A DNA stretch of 52,580 bases from a virus. The stretch covers positions 1 to 52,580 of IMG/VR virus record IMGVR_UViG_3300044712_000547; one strand, given 5' to 3'. The notes under the pieces were generated by a model, which saw nothing but the letters and a program-made list of their open reading frames with translations, was not told where the DNA came from and did no database searches. The translations under genes were made by a program, and so were the position numbers. How positions within the stretch are numbered: position 1 is the stretch's first letter; every line of letters starts with the position of its first letter. This document shows positions 16,333-24,645 of the stretch, piece after piece.

Positions 16333-17099
16333 CCGGACACCACCGGCACGTCGCTGGCGGCCTCTACGAGGTCCGGCACCACGTCGGTCGCATCGCCGAC
16401 GCCAACCGTGTAGTCCGCGGCGTCGAAGTCGCCGAACTCTGCCGGATCGTCGTAGCCGATCTCGCTCGTCTCAAGCGTCATCGACAGCGAGTAGTAGACC
16501 GTCCCATCCTCATCGCCCGCGAACGGGATCTGACCCATCGCGAACGACTTGAGGTCGATCGAGGCCAAGCCGCCCTTGTCGGGGAAGAACTGGAGTGCGC
16601 CGGCCTCGTACGCCTTGTGGCCGCGCTGTCGGATGACCGTGCGGACCAGCTTGACGATGGCCATGCAGATGTCGCCGACCTGCCGCACGGCCGCGACGGT
16701 GAGCGGCCCGACGACGTAATCCATGCCCCACTGGCAAGTCAGGCGGTCACGGAACAGCGTGTGCTGCTCCATCGACGGGTTGCCCATGCGGTAGACGGCA
16801 AGTAGTGGGAATGCCGCCTTGCGCTCCAGCATGAACTTGTGCGTGGGCTGTAGCTCTAGCGTGTCCTGTACCGGCAGCGTGCCGTACAGGTCGTGCGTCG
16901 CGCCGAGCCCCGTGGTGCCGCCGGCCGAGCCGACGATCTTCTGCCAGACCTCGGTGAACTCGTAGTTGATGGCCGCCTTGAACAGCGCCGTCAACTTGGC
17001 CCGCGCCGGGTCTAGCGGCGTTAGGGTCGTGTCGAAGTCGGCCGCTTCGACGGGTAGCGAAAGGTCGCCCCACCGCTGGACGATGCTGTCAACGCCCAT
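16329..17099 (-). CDS. tail terminator-like protein of unknown family
   Basis: This 256-residue protein starts at ATG 17099 after GAGGAG. The open frame continues far upstream to 18131 but that part overlaps two other genes and is not used. It lies between head-tail connectors and the sheath, where Mu has gp37 (DUF1834). It has mixed alpha/beta content (KLTALFKAAINYEFTEVWQK; KAAFPLLAVYRMGNPSMEQH) and an acidic C-terminus (DVVPDLVEAASDVP). A tail-terminator role is inferred from position only. Confidence 0.55.
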   Translation of the reverse strand: MGVDSIVQRWGDLSLPVEAADFDTTLTPLDPARAKLTALFKAAINYEFTEVWQKIVGSAGGTTGLGATHDLYGTLPVQDTLELQPTHKFMLERKAAFPLLAVYRMGNPSMEQHTLFRDRLTCQWGMDYVVGPLTVAAVRQVGDICMAIVKLVRTVIRQRGHKAYEAGALQFFPDKGGLASIDLKSFAMGQIPFAGDEDGTVYYSLSMTLETSEIGYDDPAEFGDFDAADYTVGVGDATDVVPDLVEAASDVPVVSG

Positions 17100-17104
17100 G
17101 GTGG

Positions 17105-17560
17105 CTACTCCTCGGACAGTTCGGCGACCGGCTTGGCCCGGATGACGAAGTTCAGCGCCTTCTCTTGGTGCGCGTGGGCGACTCGGTACAGGGCGCCGTT
17201 CGGATGCGACGGGCCGGTGAGCTTCAAGTGGAGCGTTTCGCCCTTGGCGAGCAGCGCCCCGAAGTCGAGCGGATCTACGCCGCCGCCCACGTAGACGGGC
17301 GTCACGGGGCCGATGTCGCAATGGCCGCGGTGAAGCTGACCAAGCGCCAACTCCTCGTCGTCGAGCCAGTGAACCTTGGGCGGCTGGCCGTTGCAGGTCA
17401 GCGCGACCGTGGTGGTGGTCTCGGTGCCGTCGCCCGTGTGCGCGCCCGACCAGGTGCCGACGATAAGCTCGACGGTGTACGGGCGCAGGCCGAGGCGGCC
17501 CGGAAGGGAACGGATGCGGTCTAGCGGCTTGCGCAGACGCGAGGCGAACGTAGAGGCCAT
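17105..17560 (-). CDS. head-tail region protein, hypothetical
   Basis: This 151-residue protein starts at ATG 17560, overlapping the stop of the previous gene. Its basic start (FASRLRKPLDRIRSLPGRLG) is followed by LRPYTVELIVGTWSGAHTGD and a beta-rich remainder. I recall similar hypothetical proteins in the head-tail region of prophages of other high-GC bacteria, but no function. A connector or stopper role is inferred from position. Confidence 0.6.
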   Translation of the reverse strand: MASTFASRLRKPLDRIRSLPGRLGLRPYTVELIVGTWSGAHTGDGTETTTTVALTCNGQPPKVHWLDDEELALGQLHRGHCDIGPVTPVYVGGGVDPLDFGALLAKGETLHLKLTGPSHPNGALYRVAHAHQEKALNFVIRAKPVAELSEE

Positions 17561-18168
17561 CAGTAGACCTCCAGCGTGCTGCCTCCGCCGCGGCTGCCCG
17601 TGAGACCGCGGATGCCGAGCACGCGCGACAACTCGCCGCGCCAATGCTCGCGCTGCCGGGCGAGGTCCGAGAATACCGTAGAGCCGCCCGACGCGGTGTT
17701 GCCGAAAAACTCAACCTCGTCGGCCTTCTTGATGCCAGCGCCGTCCATGGCCTCTTCCTGCCGCTGCTCGATGAGCCGGAGCTTTCGGAGGATGTCGCGG
17801 ACGATGCTCTCGCCGCCTTCGACCGTAACCGGATACGTCCCGGTGTGGGCCTTGGAGAGCGGAAGCGTGACAGCGTTACCGGAGACGGACGCGACGGTGC
17901 CGCGCTCTTGCGCGTCGTCAACGTCCACGACCAGCGTGCACGAGGCAGACACGCCAGTCGCGTCGGCGAGGTTGATGGTGCGGAGCGTGGCCGCCGACGT
18001 GGCCGCGCCCGAGGTTGACGACGTGGTGACGGCGCCAGCGGACAGATAGGGCTGGATGACTCGGTCGAAGATCGCAGCGATGCCGATGTACGGCTCTGCC
18101 CCCGTCTCAAGAACGGGGAACCCGAGTTCAAACCGGATACGCTGCAATTCCGAGGCGAGAAGACTCAT
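17560..18168 (-). CDS. head-tail connector-like protein
   Basis: This 202-residue protein follows the two decoration-like genes and precedes the tail-completion genes. It has an N-terminal helix (ASELQRIRFELGFPVL), a central beta-hairpin domain (LRTINLADATGVSASCTLVV; TVASVSGNAVTLPLS) and a helical C-terminal part (DILRKLRLIEQRQEEAMDGA). Position corresponds to Mu gp36-type connectors. The family is not certain. Confidence 0.55.
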   Translation of the reverse strand: MSLLASELQRIRFELGFPVLETGAEPYIGIAAIFDRVIQPYLSAGAVTTSSTSGAATSAATLRTINLADATGVSASCTLVVDVDDAQERGTVASVSGNAVTLPLSKAHTGTYPVTVEGGESIVRDILRKLRLIEQRQEEAMDGAGIKKADEVEFFGNTASGGSTVFSDLARQREHWRGELSRVLGIRGLTGSRGGGSTLEVY

Positions 18169-18193
18169 GCCAGCCCTATCTCTGTGGGAGCGA

Positions 18194-18634
18194 CTACAGC
18201 GTCTCCAGCCCGGTCAGCGTGCGGTAGCAGTAGCCGACGGAGTAGAGGTCCGTTGCGGCGCCGGTCTGGACGGCGTTGCGGAACGCGCAGCGGGCGAACT
18301 TCCACCCGTACACCGCGGCCGGAGCCGAGATGCACGCCGACACCGCCGTGTCAGCGCCGGCCGTGCCGGTCGCGAACACGACGTTTGCTGCGTTGTTGGA
18401 CGGCGCAGCATCGACGTACGTGCTGTCGTCGTTGCTGACCTGCCAGACGGGCGTAACGGTGATGCCGTTGGTCTCAGCGAGCACGCCGATGAGCGCCGAC
18501 AGGTGCGAGATCTTCTGCGTGTTGGTGCCAATGGCGACGGCGCCACCGGTGGCGAACGTGCCGCCCTCGGTGGTGCCGGCAACGTTGGTGTTGAGGTTGC
18601 CGGAGAGCACGTTGGCGTTGTTGACCATAGTCAT
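18194..18634 (-). CDS. head decoration-like protein, paralogue 2
   Basis: This 146-residue protein starts at ATG 18634 (MTMVNNANVLSGN). It aligns end to end with the protein encoded just upstream (18646-19053): both have SALI/V-x-V, TP-x-WQVS-x-D-x-ST, APSNNAANV and TAVSACI-x-AP-x-x-YGW-x-FAR. A location right after the major capsid gene and a beta-rich sequence suggest surface decoration or head-fibre proteins. The function is inferred. Confidence 0.6.
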   Translation of the reverse strand: MTMVNNANVLSGNLNTNVAGTTEGGTFATGGAVAIGTNTQKISHLSALIGVLAETNGITVTPVWQVSNDDSTYVDAAPSNNAANVVFATGTAGADTAVSACISAPAAVYGWKFARCAFRNAVQTGAATDLYSVGYCYRTLTGLETL

Positions 18635-18645
18635 GTGGCGGCTCC

Positions 18646-19053
18646 TTAGACGTACTTCTCGGCGCCCGTGAGCTGCCGGAAGTTGTAGCCAATGGCCCAC
18701 GTGTCCGTGGCGTCGCCAGAAACGCCGCCGCCCATCACGATGGCGAGGCGAGCGAAGGGCCAGCCGTAGGCGCCAGCTGGCGCCGCGATGCAGGCCGAGA
18801 CAGCGGTCGTCAACGCGACGTTGGCCGCGTTGTTGCTCGGCGGCGCGTCGTAGAAGGTCGAGTTGTCCCTCGAAACCTGCCACTTCGGCGTTGCAGTGAG
18901 CGAACCGGTGTTGAGCGTCACGGCAACCAGCGCACTGAGTCCGTCAATGCGCTGCGCCGCCGAGCCGATGGGCACCGTGCTGCCGGTCTTGGTAGACGCG
19001 GCAGCAACGGCAAAGTCGCCCGTCGAGCTGATCTTGTTGTTGAGGACCGACAT
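18646..19053 (-). CDS. head decoration-like protein, paralogue 1
   Basis: This 135-residue protein lies 13 nt downstream of the major capsid gene. It is paralogous to the next gene (shared DAPPSNNAANV and SACIAAPAGAYGWPFARLA blocks), so a tandem duplication is likely. Both are beta-rich and lack enzyme motifs. Decoration of the capsid is the simplest guess from position. Confidence 0.62.
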   Translation of the reverse strand: MSVLNNKISSTGDFAVAAASTKTGSTVPIGSAAQRIDGLSALVAVTLNTGSLTATPKWQVSRDNSTFYDAPPSNNAANVALTTAVSACIAAPAGAYGWPFARLAIVMGGGVSGDATDTWAIGYNFRQLTGAEKYV

Positions 19054-19066
19054 GCGTTAGTCCCTC

Positions 19067-20149
19067 TTACGCGCTCGACTTCATCGAGATGACCATGGTG
19101 TTGTTCGCCAGTTCGAACGCCATGTCGGCAAGCCAGATGACCTTCTGGGTCTCGCCGTAGTTGTCGTCGCTCGCGAACTGCGTGCGCGGCGGGCGGCCCA
19201 TGCCGACCATGAACGCCCCGGGGGCGATGTAGTGGCCGCGGTGGATCGCAACGCTGGACGTGTTCGCGGTCGTCGCCAAGGTCGTATCCTTGAAGACGTG
19301 CGTCTTGCTGACCGACTTCACGTAGCCCGGGAACAGGTTGCTGTATCCGGGGTGAACGAACGCCGACCGACCGTAGAGCGGATCCACGCCAAGCTGACGG
19401 ACCTGCGTCGGGGTCATGACCGCGAGGCGGAAGCCGTCGGGCAGCGTGGGCAGGTTCGCCTCGTCGGCGGCAGCCTCGGTGCGCAGCAGCTGGTCGAACG
19501 TGAACGGGAACATCCCAGAGTACGTCGCGTCGTTCACCGCCGTCATGCCGTCGGGGTACTTCGTCGTGCTGGCCGTGTCGGCGAGAACTACGGCGACCGA
19601 GTCGAGGAAGCGGTGGAAGTCGCGGGACAGGTGCGTGCCGACGAGCTGCGCCAGGTTGTGGACGCCCATGCCCGAATCGAACGCCTCGATGCTGTAGGGT
19701 GCCACCGCCGAAGCGTCGGTGCTGTAGGGGCCGCCCCACAGCTCCAGCGTCATGTTGGTCTGCTGGCTCTGCGGCTGGATCGGGGTCGTCGAGATCGAGG
19801 AGCCGCGCACGATCTTGCGCGACGCCTTCGTGTACGTCGTGTTCGTGAATACCGGCCGGTTGATGCGGACGGTCGATCCGGGCTTGCCCTTGAAGTCGAT
19901 CGCGGCGGCGACCAACTCCGACGGGAGCGCCCTGGCTAGCACAAGCTCGTCACGGTCGGCCGAGGAGTATGGTGCCCCTTGCCCGCCAACGGGACGCTGC
20001 GGGTTGCCGATGACGGACGGCACTGGCAGCGACGCGCCGAGGGCGCCGATGAGCAACTGCGCGTAGAGGTACTGTGGCTCCGGCTGCGCCAGGAGCTTGG
20101 AGTCGGTGAAATCGTAGAACTCAGCGGGGACGTTGTAACGAGCAACCAT
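19067..20149 (-). CDS. major capsid protein
   Basis: This 360-residue protein follows the scaffold gene and precedes connectors, and has the size and composition of a capsid protein. It has an N-arm rich in polar residues, a central LVGTHLSRDFHRFLDSVAVV helix (spine-helix-like), and a closing segment HRGHYIAPGAFMVGMGRPPR ... WLADMAFELANNTMVI. HK97-fold proteins end this way. I cannot decide whether it is closer to the P22-coat or N4-gp56 type. Confidence 0.8.
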   Translation of the reverse strand: MVARYNVPAEFYDFTDSKLLAQPEPQYLYAQLLIGALGASLPVPSVIGNPQRPVGGQGAPYSSADRDELVLARALPSELVAAAIDFKGKPGSTVRINRPVFTNTTYTKASRKIVRGSSISTTPIQPQSQQTNMTLELWGGPYSTDASAVAPYSIEAFDSGMGVHNLAQLVGTHLSRDFHRFLDSVAVVLADTASTTKYPDGMTAVNDATYSGMFPFTFDQLLRTEAAADEANLPTLPDGFRLAVMTPTQVRQLGVDPLYGRSAFVHPGYSNLFPGYVKSVSKTHVFKDTTLATTANTSSVAIHRGHYIAPGAFMVGMGRPPRTQFASDDNYGETQKVIWLADMAFELANNTMVISMKSSA

Positions 20150-20209
20150 GTGTTGTCATTCCTTCGCAAATGCCTATGGGGCTGCGATGTCCCCGCGGCG
20201 GGAGTTGTG

Positions 20210-20836
20210 TCACGCAGGCTTGAAAATCTCGTTCATGTGTGCCGTCATGTATTGGGCGGCCGCGAACGGGTTTACGGCTTTGAGCGCTTCGTATTGCGCC
20301 TTGTGATTGGGCTCGGAGACGGTGGCGGGCGTAGGGGCTCCGACGGTCGGAACCGTTGTAGCCAACGTGGCCGGCGGCGCAGCGACTGGCGGAGTGGGGT
20401 CCGCCCTGTTCCACGTCGGCTGAAGCGCAGTAATGGCCTTCAACTGCGCGGCCGGGTCATCGCCCGCGATGGCCTTGACCGCTGTCTGCTGTTCGGCGGT
20501 GAGGCCGAGCATCTGTCGCCCGGCCCACTCGCCGACGACGCCGAGGAGGGAGGCTGCCCGCTGCGCCTCGGCGTCGAGTTTGGCCTGCGTTTCGGCCGCC
20601 TTCTGCTCGGCGGTCTTCTGGGCGTTGCGCTTGGCGTCGAGTTCCGCCTTGGCGGCCTTAGCCTCGTCCACGTTCTCGAACCCCGCGGCTTTCAGGGCTG
20701 CGCGGCGTTCGCGGTCCAGGCGCTCAGGGAGCCACTTGGGCTCGCCCTCTGGCTGGACTGCCGGCGGCGCCGGAGCGACCGGGGCGGCGGGCGTTGCGGG
20801 GACAGACGTATCGGCTGCGACTTGGGTGTCACTCAT
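20210..20836 (-). CDS. scaffolding protein
   Basis: This 208-residue protein directly precedes the major capsid gene. The N-terminus is Pro/Ala-rich; residues 30-95 are charged and strongly helical, likely coiled coil (RLDRERRAALKAAGFENVDE; EQKAAETQAKLDAEAQRAAS); a Pro/Ala/Thr linker leads to a C-terminal basic-hydrophobic helix (KAVNPFAAAQYMTAHMNEIF), the usual capsid-binding end of scaffolds. AGFENVDEAK is a common phage scaffold motif. Confidence 0.8.
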   Translation of the reverse strand: MSDTQVAADTSVPATPAAPVAPAPPAVQPEGEPKWLPERLDRERRAALKAAGFENVDEAKAAKAELDAKRNAQKTAEQKAAETQAKLDAEAQRAASLLGVVGEWAGRQMLGLTAEQQTAVKAIAGDDPAAQLKAITALQPTWNRADPTPPVAAPPATLATTVPTVGAPTPATVSEPNHKAQYEALKAVNPFAAAQYMTAHMNEIFKPA

Positions 20837-20913
20837 GGTTCCTCTTTCGCCCGTTGACCGTCGGCGTCACGTGTGAGGATTCTGCTAACGCTAAACGCTT
20901 GCTGCTGTGGCTA

Positions 20914-21300
20914 TTACGCCTCGGAGACGACGACGACGAGTTCGTGGCCGGTGCTGGCGGTCGAGTTGACCTCGTTGGAGATCGTGGAGTCGCACAGCTC
21001 GCCCGTGAGCGAGTCGGTGCTGATGGCGAGGGCGGCGACGGACGCGCCGTTCATGTAGACGGCGCCGCCGGTCGTGTTGTAGCCGGGTCCCATGGCCGTC
21101 GCGGCGTACAGGGTCGAGGTCTTGCCCGACTTGGTGGCGGCGTCGATCGTGGCGCCGACGAGCGGGATTTCGAGGGTGTCCGAGGACGCGGCGTAGGCGC
21201 CAAGGTCGCAGGTCACCTTGTAGGTCTTTAGGGCACCGAGGCCGCGGGTGGCGGCACCGATGAGCGAAACGCCAGTGATGGTTCCAGAGATTGCGGTCAT
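20914..21300 (-). CDS. head-module protein, likely decoration protein
   Basis: This 128-residue protein is beta-rich and Gly/Ala/Ser/Thr-rich (AISGTITGVSLIGAATRGLG; TLEIPLVGATID; HELVVVVSEA). It lies between head morphogenesis and scaffold genes, where lambda gpD-type decoration proteins are often encoded. No direct family match is seen. Confidence 0.6.
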   Translation of the reverse strand: MTAISGTITGVSLIGAATRGLGALKTYKVTCDLGAYAASSDTLEIPLVGATIDAATKSGKTSTLYAATAMGPGYNTTGGAVYMNGASVAALAISTDSLTGELCDSTISNEVNSTASTGHELVVVVSEA

Positions 21301-21725
21301 TGGTTCTTGTTCTCCGTATCGGGCCGGCGTTTGGCGCCCGCCTTGGGTCTGTGGGTGGCGGCGACGATGCGCTGTAGCTCGTCGCGTTTCTTCTTTGCGC
21401 GCTCACCCGCTCGCACGATGACGCTCAGTTCGCGGATACTCGCCTTGATGTCTCTAAGGACATCGCGCGTTGTAGATTCAACGTAGCGCTTCGGCTTAGC
21501 GGCCGGCTTCGGCGAGCCTGGCCGGATCGGAATGACCTGCGCGGGCGGCGGCTCGGAGCCTTCGAAGTCGGCGCGCTCGGCGGCCAGGTCGGCCTCTTGC
21601 TTGTCGGCGAAAGCCACGCTGGTGGCCTCCGCGGCAACGTCGGCAGACATATTGGACGCCACGCCGTCGTAGTCATCTGGCACCTCTACGGCGCCAATGC
21701 CTGGCCTGAATACCACTCTGCCCAT
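21297..21725 (-). CDS. hypothetical head-module protein
   Basis: This 142-residue protein starts after the leader CGGATAGGGGACAAC, identical to the one before 15842. The first 25 residues (MGRVVFRPGIGAVEVPDDYD) look like a small beta element. An acidic stretch (ADLAAERADFEGSEPPPAQV) and a basic C-terminal half (RAGERAKKKRDELQRI) follow. The charge segregation and predicted helices suggest a nucleic-acid or capsid-interior contact, but no family is recognised. Confidence 0.55.
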   Translation of the reverse strand: MGRVVFRPGIGAVEVPDDYDGVASNMSADVAAEATSVAFADKQEADLAAERADFEGSEPPPAQVIPIRPGSPKPAAKPKRYVESTTRDVLRDIKASIRELSVIVRAGERAKKKRDELQRIVAATHRPKAGAKRRPDTENKNQ

Positions 21726-21749
21726 GTTGTCCCCTATCCGTGTTGGCGT

Positions 21750-21932
21750 TTACCGACCGCGGCGCGAACGCCGGAACGGCTCGACGGGCGACGGGGCCGG
21801 AGCCTCCGGCTCGATCGGCTCGATGACCGGCGGCTCGTCCTTGGCGCCCTGATACCAGGACGCCTCGCCGCACGACGGGCACACGGCCACGTCGTCGGCG
21901 GCGGTTCGGCTACAGACTGCGCAGAGCTTCAT
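21750..21932 (-). CDS. small zinc-ribbon protein
   Basis: This 60-residue protein has two CxxC pairs (CAVC and CPSC) spaced for one zinc ion, followed by an acidic Pro-rich linker (PPVIEPIEPEAPAPSPVEP) and a basic tail. Such single-ribbon proteins are frequent in phage head modules. The start overlaps the stop of the upstream gene (ATGA). Confidence 0.6.
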   Translation of the reverse strand: MKLCAVCSRTAADDVAVCPSCGEASWYQGAKDEPPVIEPIEPEAPAPSPVEPFRRSRRGR

Positions 21933-22117
21933 TGGAGGACCAGGCTTTCGGCTTCGGTGAGGTCGTCGGCGGTGGCGGCACCCGTGAGGGTCGTCCTGCC
22001 GTCGCGCACGGTCGCCATCGTGATGCCATGACGCTTCAACTGCTCGTCAATGCTGATGCCGGCGTGCCTCGCCTTGGCGGCAATCGCTCGCCGCTCGTGT
22101 CGGTTCATGCGTCGCAT
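21929..22117 (-). CDS. hypothetical small basic protein
   Basis: This 62-residue protein begins with a very basic stretch (MRRMNRHERRAIAAKARHAG) and has a helical remainder with a C-terminal acidic part. M-N-R-x-E-R-R-A-x-x-A is a start often seen in small phage proteins beside capsid genes. It shares its first base region with the stop of the gene before it. No function is known to me. Confidence 0.5.
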   Translation of the reverse strand: MRRMNRHERRAIAAKARHAGISIDEQLKRHGITMATVRDGRTTLTGAATADDLTEAESLVLQ

Positions 22118-22305
22118 TACTTGGACCTAAGCGGCTCAAGCCATGATGCGTCTTCGGGGATGTGGTCCGCGCACGTGCGCCACGGAACCTCGTACCCAAC
22201 GCGTTCGGTCTCAAGGCTGCCCCAGAACTCGGCCTTGGATTCGCACTCGTCGCACGGCCCCGGGTCAGGTTCGCTCCTGGCCTCGTATGCGCTGACAGTT
22301 GCCAT
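22117..22305 (-). CDS. small Cys-containing hypothetical protein
   Basis: This 62-residue acidic protein starts at ATG 22305 after GGAGTAGGGGACAAG, a version of the recurring leader. It has a CDEC pair and a later TCADH, which may bind a metal (CDEC ... C-x-x-H). It lies between head morphogenesis and the small ribbon proteins. The function is unknown. Confidence 0.5.
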   Translation of the reverse strand: MATVSAYEARSEPDPGPCDECESKAEFWGSLETERVGYEVPWRTCADHIPEDASWLEPLRSK

Positions 22306-22313
22306 CTTGTCCC

Positions 22314-22967
22314 CTACTCCAGCACTAGGTGATACGTGCACCGGCAGCCCGGGTGTGTTGCCCCAGGCCTATCGCCGCCCCACTTGTCTTCGGGCTTGCC
22401 GTCGAGCCAGTTGCATTGTTCGCATGCGTCCAGGAGCGCGTCCCAGTAGGCAACCAACTTGAGGCCCGTCCGCCGCTCCACCTCGGCCCGGTCCACCGAC
22501 TCGGACACGGTCTCAAACCGGCCGGCGTTGAACTCGCGGGCGTTCTCGGTGACGGCTATCCTGTCTAGGCGCCACCGGTTCGCCTTGATGGCGTCGGCCA
22601 GGCTCGCCTCGGTCTCTGCCTCGGCTTGCCTCACCGCGGCCTCGTAGCGCCACGCAGGGCCCATTGCGGCGTCGGCCAGGCCCGTTGGGCCCATTACCTG
22701 CACCGGATCGATTGTGAGGCCAGCCAGGCGGCCTAGCGCGGCAAGGTCTCGCCTAGCGGCAACGGCGCCGGCCTTCCACGAGCGGTAAGCGCCGTTCGCG
22801 ATGGCTTGGCGCAGCGTCAGCCTAAGCGCCGCCGTCCTGAGCGACCGGTGCGCTTGGCTTCCCACCAGCGCCACGCCGAGGAGGACGGCCGCCTCTAACT
22901 CGCGGCGTCTTTGGCGTTCCTGCCGGAGCATCTCCGCCTGCGCCGCCCTTGTTTCCGGTATCGCCAT
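22314..22967 (-). CDS. head morphogenesis protein, Mu gpF / SPP1 gp7-like
   Basis: This 217-residue protein follows the portal gene and overlaps its end by 146 nt. The C-terminal half has the family signature: RIAVTENAREFNAGR, a middle CEQCNWLDGK, and the final ATHPGCRCTY (the family's HPNCRC). Members bind the portal and guide capsid assembly. The N-terminal 40 residues overlap the portal frame, so a later start (ATG 22931) cannot be excluded. Confidence 0.78.
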   Translation of the reverse strand: MAIPETRAAQAEMLRQERQRRRELEAAVLLGVALVGSQAHRSLRTAALRLTLRQAIANGAYRSWKAGAVAARRDLAALGRLAGLTIDPVQVMGPTGLADAAMGPAWRYEAAVRQAEAETEASLADAIKANRWRLDRIAVTENAREFNAGRFETVSESVDRAEVERRTGLKLVAYWDALLDACEQCNWLDGKPEDKWGGDRPGATHPGCRCTYHLVLE

Positions 22968-24642
22968 CGTCCGCTAGGCTCCCGAGCGCGTGCGCCGTCT
23001 CAAGCTGGTGCTGCATGGCCTCGTCGGACTCTTCCTTGAGGTCTTCAAGCGCCTGCTCTACGGACTCGATCGCGAAAATGTTGTGGCGCTTGAACTTCTC
23101 CAGCACCATGCGCTGGGTCACGATCTTCGGGTTGGCGCTGGACGCGGCAACGACGCCGGTGATGATCTGGTTCTCTTCCTCGGGGTCGGGCTTCGCGTAA
23201 CTGCCCCACACGAGCGTCAGGTCGGGGTCGTCCTGTGCGGCCAGGAACTTCGCCAGCACGGCCTTAGCCTTGTCGTAGCCCTTGATGCGCAGCCTGAGGC
23301 CGGAGTCGCCGACCTTGGCCACAATCCGCAGCATCATCAGCATGGCCGGCACGAGCAGGCCGTCGGCGATGTCGTCTCGGATCTGGTCGCAGCGGTTCAA
23401 CTGCCGCTCGCGGAAGGCTTCCATCGCCTTCCCCGACATGGTGGCCTTGGTCTTGATGTTGTTCGGATCCATCAAGACGTGGGCGAAGTTCTGCGCGAGC
23501 TTCGTCACGAGGTCTTCGACGTGCTCGCTGATGGCCTTGAGGGCGTCGGACGGGAGGACGTGAAGCTCGGCCTTGGCGGCCGGGTTCGCAATCTTCCACA
23601 CGATGTCCACGCCGCGCTTCTGGGCGGGCGCCGGGCCACCGTAGGACGACGTGACCGGGTTCTGGCCGTTGATGGGGCCGCCGTTGGCCGTGGCCGGGTA
23701 CGCCGTGCGCGCTTCCTCGGTCAGGTTGGCGTCGGGGTCGATGCCCGTAATCACCCACTGCGGGTCGCTCGCCTTGATGGCGGCGCGGTGCCGGAGCGAC
23801 AGCGCCATATCGACGCCGTGGATCTGCTGTAGCGCAAGCTCGTGGATGGCGCGGCCGTCAACGCTGCCAGACGTCTCGCAGCCGCGCATGAAGGCGTACC
23901 ACTTGACCGGGCAGAAACCGAAGCCGTGGGTGACCGTCTGCTTGGGGTCCGCCTTCCACACGATGGCGTCCAGGCCAACGTTGCCAAGCGTGGCGTCGGC
24001 GGGCAGGTACGTCGTGTCCGTCTGGTCGTCGATGACCCGGCGGAAGACGCGGGCGCGGGCCTTCCACTTGCCCTGCGCGTCCTGGTAGCGGTCAACGTAG
24101 GGGTATTGGATGACCAGGCGCGTCACGTCGCCGGCCTCGTCGAACTCGGGCGAGCACCACTTGGCCTTCACCGTCTGCGCAACGAGCCGCCCGGCCTTGA
24201 CGCCGAGCACGATGGCGGACGACCTAGACGCCTGCGCGTCGCGGAGGACGTCGCGGGCGGCGGCCTTGAAGCGCGACTGCTTGACGGCAACCTGGATGAA
24301 CCGGTCGAGGACCTTGCTCTCGTCCTCGTCTAGCCCAAGCTCGTCGTCCTGCTCGGTGTCGTCCTCGCCGGGGTTCGTGGTGAACACCGGGAAGCGACCC
24401 TCGCCGAGCACAAGGTCAACGTTGGAGTCGATCGCGTCCTTGGCCAGCAGGTAGCGCACGCACGGGGCGCGCTCCATGATGGGCACGTCCTTGGCCGCAA
24501 ACCAATCGGGCCAGCCGTCGTATTGGCGGCCCTCGACCCAGCGTTCCAGCGTGTCTAGCTCGATGTACCTGGGCGGCATGTGCGCCAGGCACACCTTCTG
24601 CGCCTCCGCCAGTCCCTCAAGTTGCTGTGTCTGTAGGGACAT
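22822..24642 (-). CDS. portal protein
   Basis: This 606-residue protein lies just after the large terminase and before the head-morphogenesis gene, the standard portal position. Helical and beta segments fit a portal: NVDLVLGEGRFPVFTTNPGE, KAAARDVLRDAQASRSSAIV, a clip/stem-like region (AELHVLPSDALKAISEHVED) and a crown-like acidic C-terminus (DLKEESDEAMQHQLETAHAL). The last 50 residues are Gly/Pro/Arg-rich and overlap the next gene in another frame. Confidence 0.8.
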   Translation of the reverse strand: MSLQTQQLEGLAEAQKVCLAHMPPRYIELDTLERWVEGRQYDGWPDWFAAKDVPIMERAPCVRYLLAKDAIDSNVDLVLGEGRFPVFTTNPGEDDTEQDDELGLDEDESKVLDRFIQVAVKQSRFKAAARDVLRDAQASRSSAIVLGVKAGRLVAQTVKAKWCSPEFDEAGDVTRLVIQYPYVDRYQDAQGKWKARARVFRRVIDDQTDTTYLPADATLGNVGLDAIVWKADPKQTVTHGFGFCPVKWYAFMRGCETSGSVDGRAIHELALQQIHGVDMALSLRHRAAIKASDPQWVITGIDPDANLTEEARTAYPATANGGPINGQNPVTSSYGGPAPAQKRGVDIVWKIANPAAKAELHVLPSDALKAISEHVEDLVTKLAQNFAHVLMDPNNIKTKATMSGKAMEAFRERQLNRCDQIRDDIADGLLVPAMLMMLRIVAKVGDSGLRLRIKGYDKAKAVLAKFLAAQDDPDLTLVWGSYAKPDPEEENQIITGVVAASSANPKIVTQRMVLEKFKRHNIFAIESVEQALEDLKEESDEAMQHQLETAHALGSLADDGDTGNKGGAGGDAPAGTPKTPRVRGGRPPRRGAGGKPSAPVAQDGGA

Positions 24643-24645
24643 GGG

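Noticed and set aside
17100-18131. Upstream extension of the 16329-17099 frame
   Set aside because: It overlaps two better genes and is Arg/Ser/Pro-rich; ATG 17099 has a GAGGAG site.
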